Origin: Clostridiales bacterium UBA1316
GTDB lineage: Bacteria > Bacillota > Clostridia > Oscillospirales > Oscillospiraceae
DNA length: 9,524 bases
Assembly (NCBI GenBank): GCA_002307055.1
Contig: DBTM01000050.1
Coordinates: forward strand, 1 to 9,524
Direction of reading: 5' to 3'
The translations under genes and the position numbers were made by a program. The notes beneath the pieces were generated by a model. That model did no database searches. It was given only the letters and a program-made list of their open reading frames with translations, and was not told the DNA's origin. Within the stretch, counting starts at the first letter, position 1; every line of letters begins with the position of its first letter. Of this stretch, positions 7,332-9,524 are shown one piece after another.

Positions 7332-7342
7332 AACATATTATA
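7315..7342 (+). promoter_or_regulatory. Candidate sigma-K (mother-cell) promoter for the collagen-like gene
   Basis: AC (7315-7316), a 17-base spacer, then CATATTATA (7334-7342) matches the sigma-K pattern AC-N16/17-CATANNNTA exactly. No vegetative promoter was seen in this gap. Late mother-cell expression is what is known for exosporium collagen-like proteins such as BclA. The start of transcription would be near 7348. Confidence 0.6.
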
Positions 7343-7369
7343 AAGTGGTAACGTTATGTCAAGTCAAAA

Positions 7370-7385
7370 CCGCACAAATCTGCGG
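7370..7385 (+). promoter_or_regulatory. Leader hairpin just before the Shine-Dalgarno
   Basis: CCGCA (7370-7374) pairs with TGCGG (7381-7385) over a six-base loop, seven bases before GGAGG at 7392-7396. It could stabilise the mRNA leader. It does not mask the ribosome binding site, which is six bases before ATG 7403. Confidence 0.4.
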
Positions 7386-7402
7386 GATATTGGAGGTTCA
7401 GT

Positions 7403-8242
7403 ATGATACAAAACAATAATGTTTTATATAAATTTTCAGATGAAGCCGCTAATGGCAACGATCCTGACTATGTGCGGATGAAGATATATCACAGCACAGA
7501 GCTCGATCTCTGCCATAAAAACTGTGAATGCTGCGACGATTGCTGCAAGGATGATTGCCCGCGCGGCCCGACAGGACCGACAGGACCAACGGGACCGACA
7601 GGCGGGCAAGGCCAGACGGGCGCACAAGGGCCGACAGGGCCGACAGGCCCGCAAGGTGTGACCGGGCCGCAAGGTACACCGGGACAGCCGGGGCAGCCAG
7701 GGCTGCCGGGGCTGCCGGGGCTGCCGGGGCTGCCGGGGCTGCCGGGACAGCCGGGGCAGCCGGGACAGCCGGGGCAGCCGGGACAGCCGGGGCAGCAGGG
7801 GCCAACTGGCGCGACTGGACCAGCCGTACAGCTCCGAGGTATTCATACACAGCTCATGGGAGCCACGCATCTGGCTACGATTGCAAACGGCGCAAATGTC
7901 GTTTTCGATACTGTGATGAATGACCAAAGCTTAAACCTCAGCTACAATACTCTAACGGGTGTATTTACGATAACAGCGACAGGCAACTATTATGTTTCAT
8001 GGTGGATAGCAACAGATGGCGCCAGTGCCGCACCCCTGGTAAGCTTTGCGTTGGAGCTCAACGGCGGAGGGCCTATAATCAGTTCCTCTCCCATCGTCTC
8101 GGGTGTTTTGACCGGAAGCGCATTAATAACTGTCGGTGCATCGCCCGCAACACTCACCCTTGTCAATGTGACAGGTGATACCGTCTTTATCCCGCCGACA
8201 CAGTCTCAAGCAAGCCTCGTCATAATAGAACTCGCATTGTAA
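7403..8242 (+). CDS. BclA-like collagen-like protein with C1q/TNF-like C-terminal domain
   Basis: The 279-residue protein is a probable spore-surface (exosporium) filament protein. Residues 1-36 are polar and are not a signal peptide. Residues 37-52 carry seven cysteines (37, 41, 43, 44, 47, 48, 52), which could cross-link or anchor the trimer. Residues 55-141 are 29 uninterrupted Gly-X-Y triplets. Thr-rich GPT triplets at both ends are possible O-glycosylation sites, as in BclA; the centre is GLP and GQP only. Residues 142-279 are beta-rich and Cys-free, with NVVFDT and GNYYVSWW, as expected of a C1q/TNF-like trimerisation head. GGAGG lies six bases before the ATG. A sigma-K-like promoter is upstream. 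The frame continues open after the TAA stop, and the next gene's N-terminal domain is homologous to this head. Confidence 0.85.
   Translation: MIQNNNVLYKFSDEAANGNDPDYVRMKIYHSTELDLCHKNCECCDDCCKDDCPRGPTGPTGPTGPTGGQGQTGAQGPTGPTGPQGVTGPQGTPGQPGQPGLPGLPGLPGLPGLPGQPGQPGQPGQPGQPGQQGPTGATGPAVQLRGIHTQLMGATHLATIANGANVVFDTVMNDQSLNLSYNTLTGVFTITATGNYYVSWWIATDGASAAPLVSFALELNGGGPIISSSPIVSGVLTGSALITVGASPATLTLVNVTGDTVFIPPTQSQASLVIIELAL
7565..7825 (+). repeat. Collagen-coding repeat, 29 Gly-X-Y triplets
   Basis: The repeat has a 9-base period. Positions 7700-7744 are five identical copies of GGGCTGCCG (GLP). Positions 7745-7798 are an 18-base unit, GGACAGCCGGGGCAGCCG (GQP-GQP), three times, with CAG for the last CCG. 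The flanks are more varied GPT, GAQ, GVT and GAT triplets. Such pure tracts usually vary in copy number between strains. Confidence 0.9.
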
Positions 8243-8773
8243 TTACAGATTACAGCGTATGTCGCGTCAATAGGACCGACTGGATCAACCGGGCCTACTG
8301 AGCCAACCGGTGCGACAGGACCAGCCGGGGGAGGCAGTGCTTATGTTCAAACATCATCACCCGGTAATATCAATTCGTTAATCTCTCCAAGCCAAGGCGG
8401 CGGAAACAACCAAGCAATAGGCGCTATAGTGATTGTGGATGGTTCCATTAATACTGTTACACGGATTGCGGCGCTCGTTCAGCAAACCGGCGGTGTCAAC
8501 GGAAATTTTCAAATGGCAATCTTACAGCCTTTAAGTATCAGCCAGGCTCAGGTCATTGCTGTCACAACAACTGCTACCTCAGTAACGCAGGGACTCAACA
8601 TCTTACCCTTAACAGCATCCGTCACTCTGTTTGCCGACACATTATATTATCTGGCTGTCTACAACCAGGTCAATGCCTCATTGATTGGAGGTATCGCAGC
8701 CGGAAACGGCACAGGAACACCAATAAACTTCAGGGCACAAATCTGGCGGGGTTTATCGTGGGACTTATTATAA
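8243..8773 (+). pseudogene. In-frame downstream segment: short collagen repeat plus second beta-rich domain
   Basis: The frame of the gene at 7403 is open again straight after its TAA (8240-8242), for 176 more codons. It encodes a linker ending in VASI, seven collagen-like triplets (8273-8335), a GGG-S-A-Y-V-Q hinge, and about 130 residues rich in Val, Ile, Thr and Ala that I do not recognise but that look like a beta-sandwich head. One triplet has Glu for Gly (EPT, 8300-8302). There is no in-frame ATG before the body of the domain. GTG at 8429 could only start a truncated piece and has no ribosome binding site. It is either the lost C-terminal part of the upstream gene, the remains of a separate TNF-collagen gene like the one at 9023, or a rare readthrough product. 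Confidence 0.65.
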
Positions 8774-8850
8774 ACACCAGTGATGTCAGCTTAAATCTGA
8801 CGCCCTGGCTCACCGCTTATTAATAATTGAACACAGCACACCTGACTAAG

Positions 8851-8881
8851 CCTGCATGACGAAAAATTATGCAGGTTTTAA
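8851..8881 (+). terminator. Probable terminator after the collagen-like segment
   Basis: CCTGCAT (8851-8857) and ATGCAGG (8869-8875) form a perfect 7-base stem with an 11-base loop, followed by TTTTAAATT. The U-tract is short, so efficiency is uncertain. It lies 77 bases after the stop at 8773. Confidence 0.6.
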
Positions 8882-8900
8882 ATTAGCAGGACAAATCAGC

Positions 8901-8927
8901 ACCACATCAACAGATTCTTCATATGAT
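8901..8927 (+). promoter_or_regulatory. Candidate sigma-K/sigma-E promoter for the TNF-collagen gene
   Basis: AC (8901-8902), 17 bases, then CATATGAT (8920-8927) repeats the layout found at 7315-7342. The base after it is G rather than the A of the full sigma-K pattern, so it is weaker. Transcription would start near 8934. Confidence 0.4.
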
Positions 8928-8932
8928 GGTAT

Positions 8933-8967
8933 GGCGCAATAACAGCAAAAAGCTGTTGATTTGTGCC
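8933..8967 (+). promoter_or_regulatory. Hairpin at the predicted 5' end of the TNF-collagen mRNA
   Basis: GGCGCAA (8933-8939) pairs with TTGTGCC (8961-8967, one G-U pair), then AACAGC (8941-8946) with GCTGTT (8952-8957) around a loop of five A. It is not followed by T residues, so it is not a terminator. A second hairpin, GGCAAC/GTTGCC (8969-8974 and 8990-8995), lies between it and AGGAGG at 9010-9015. Confidence 0.45.
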
Positions 8968-9022
8968 GGGCAACTTCAATAGCTTTGTTGTTGCCGATAG
9001 GATGAAATCAGGAGGATTATAG

Positions 9023-9524
9023 ATGAGCGATATCGCATTACAGATACAACGAACCACAGCGGGTACAGTAAATGTCGCAAGTAATGTGATTTTTGATACA
9101 ACGAAATTTATTTCGGGCAACATTAACTATAACAGTGGATCAGGCGTCATTCAATTCAATGAGCCGGGACGTTATGTAATAAACTGGTGGGTAGCCACCC
9201 AATGCTCTCAATCAACAATCGGAGCAGTCTTCACATTATCTTCTTCCAAAGGCGATAATTTAATTGGAGACTCGCCGATTAAAACCGGTGAAGTCGTTGG
9301 CTTTGGTATTATTGAGGTAATAACAGCGCCGGTTACAGTATCACTGGTGAATATCAGCTCAGCATCCGTCTTTTATGCCTCAACAGTTCCGATTACAGCC
9401 ACACTTGTCGTTGTTCAAGACGATATTCCGTCAATAGGTCCGACAGGCGACACCGGGCCAACCGGACCTATTGGCGACACTGGACCGACAGGACCAACAG
9501 GGCCGACGGGCGACACCGGACCGA
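9023..9524 (+). CDS. TNF-like domain followed by collagen repeat, spore-surface type protein, cut by the window end
   Basis: The first 167 codons are present. Residues 1-132 are homologous to the C-terminal head of the protein at 7403: NVIFDT against NVVFDT, GRYVINWWVAT against GNYYVSWWIAT, and VSLVNISSASVFY against LTLVNVTGDTVFI. From residue 139 (position 9437) come Gly-X-Y triplets, GPT, GDT and GPI, to the window edge. The order is therefore head then collagen, the reverse of the first gene, with no leader or Cys patch before the head; there is one Cys at residue 61. AGGAGG at 9010-9015 lies seven bases before ATG 9023. A spore-surface role is inferred from the neighbouring gene, the promoter type and the composition. 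The C-terminal end lies outside the window. Confidence 0.8.
   Translation, partial: MSDIALQIQRTTAGTVNVASNVIFDTTKFISGNINYNSGSGVIQFNEPGRYVINWWVATQCSQSTIGAVFTLSSSKGDNLIGDSPIKTGEVVGFGIIEVITAPVTVSLVNISSASVFYASTVPITATLVVVQDDIPSIGPTGDTGPTGPIGDTGPTGPTGPTGDTGP
9437..9524 (+). repeat. Collagen-coding repeat running off the window
   Basis: The repeat has a 9-base period and codes for GPT, GDT, GPT, GPI, GDT, three GPT, GDT and the start of another. It is Thr-rich and lacks the GLP/GQP triplets of the first collagen gene. The full length cannot be seen. Confidence 0.85.

Noticed and set aside
7682..7798. Regular repeats that could be mistaken for a CRISPR array or satellite
   Set aside because: The repeats are in frame, have a 9/18-base period without spacers, and encode Gly-X-Y triplets.
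7436..7927. Long open frames on the minus strand and in a second plus frame (7555-7923) across the collagen repeat
   Set aside because: A GC-rich 9-base period with no A/T-rich codons keeps all frames open. The products are simple Pro/Ala/Arg repeats without a ribosome binding site.
8933..8995. A metabolite riboswitch in the leader of the TNF-collagen gene
   Set aside because: Two simple hairpins are present, but I could not match the conserved core of any riboswitch class I know, so only the stems are reported.
8896..9123. 75-codon minus-strand open frame
   Set aside because: It crosses the promoter, leader hairpins and start of the TNF-collagen gene and has no supporting signal.

Overview
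The window looks like chromosomal DNA of an anaerobic, spore-forming Bacillota, most likely a clostridium. The reasons are AGGAGG-type ribosome binding sites, Rho-independent terminators, small XRE regulators, a ribose-phosphate pyrophosphokinase variant that I associate with Clostridia, and collagen-like proteins of the spore-surface (BclA) type. No RNA gene or CRISPR array was seen. Placement below class level is a guess.

Layout. (1) 1-463 is a scarred edge: a minus-strand fragment resembling an IS110-family transposase, then a truncated DUF998-type membrane protein gene. (2) 473-1417 is a SAM-dependent methyltransferase. It converges on a minus-strand XRE regulator (1485-2324), and a long hairpin between them looks like a two-way terminator. 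(3) 2530-3888 (minus) is an unusual fusion of an XRE DNA-binding domain with a PRPP-synthetase-like enzyme. Its promoter diverges from that of a stand-alone AAA/ABC-type ATPase (4188-5105). (4) 5227-7175 is aguA-aguB, which converts agmatine to putrescine and ends at a strong terminator. (5) 7295-9524 is a cluster of collagen-like, probable spore-surface genes.

The collagen cluster is the most interesting part. The first gene (7403-8242) has a Cys-rich patch, 29 Gly-X-Y triplets and a C1q/TNF-like domain. After a single TAA the same frame stays open to 8773 and encodes more collagen repeat and a second beta-rich domain, with no credible start of its own. The third gene (9023 to the window end) carries a homologue of the C1q/TNF-like domain, but in front of the collagen rather than behind it. 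Both intact genes have a candidate mother-cell (sigma-K/sigma-E type) promoter of the form AC-N17-CATA, so the block is probably expressed late in sporulation.

Only aguA and aguB form an obvious pathway pair. The two XRE proteins may each control their own promoter, because short palindromes lie in or next to both promoters.
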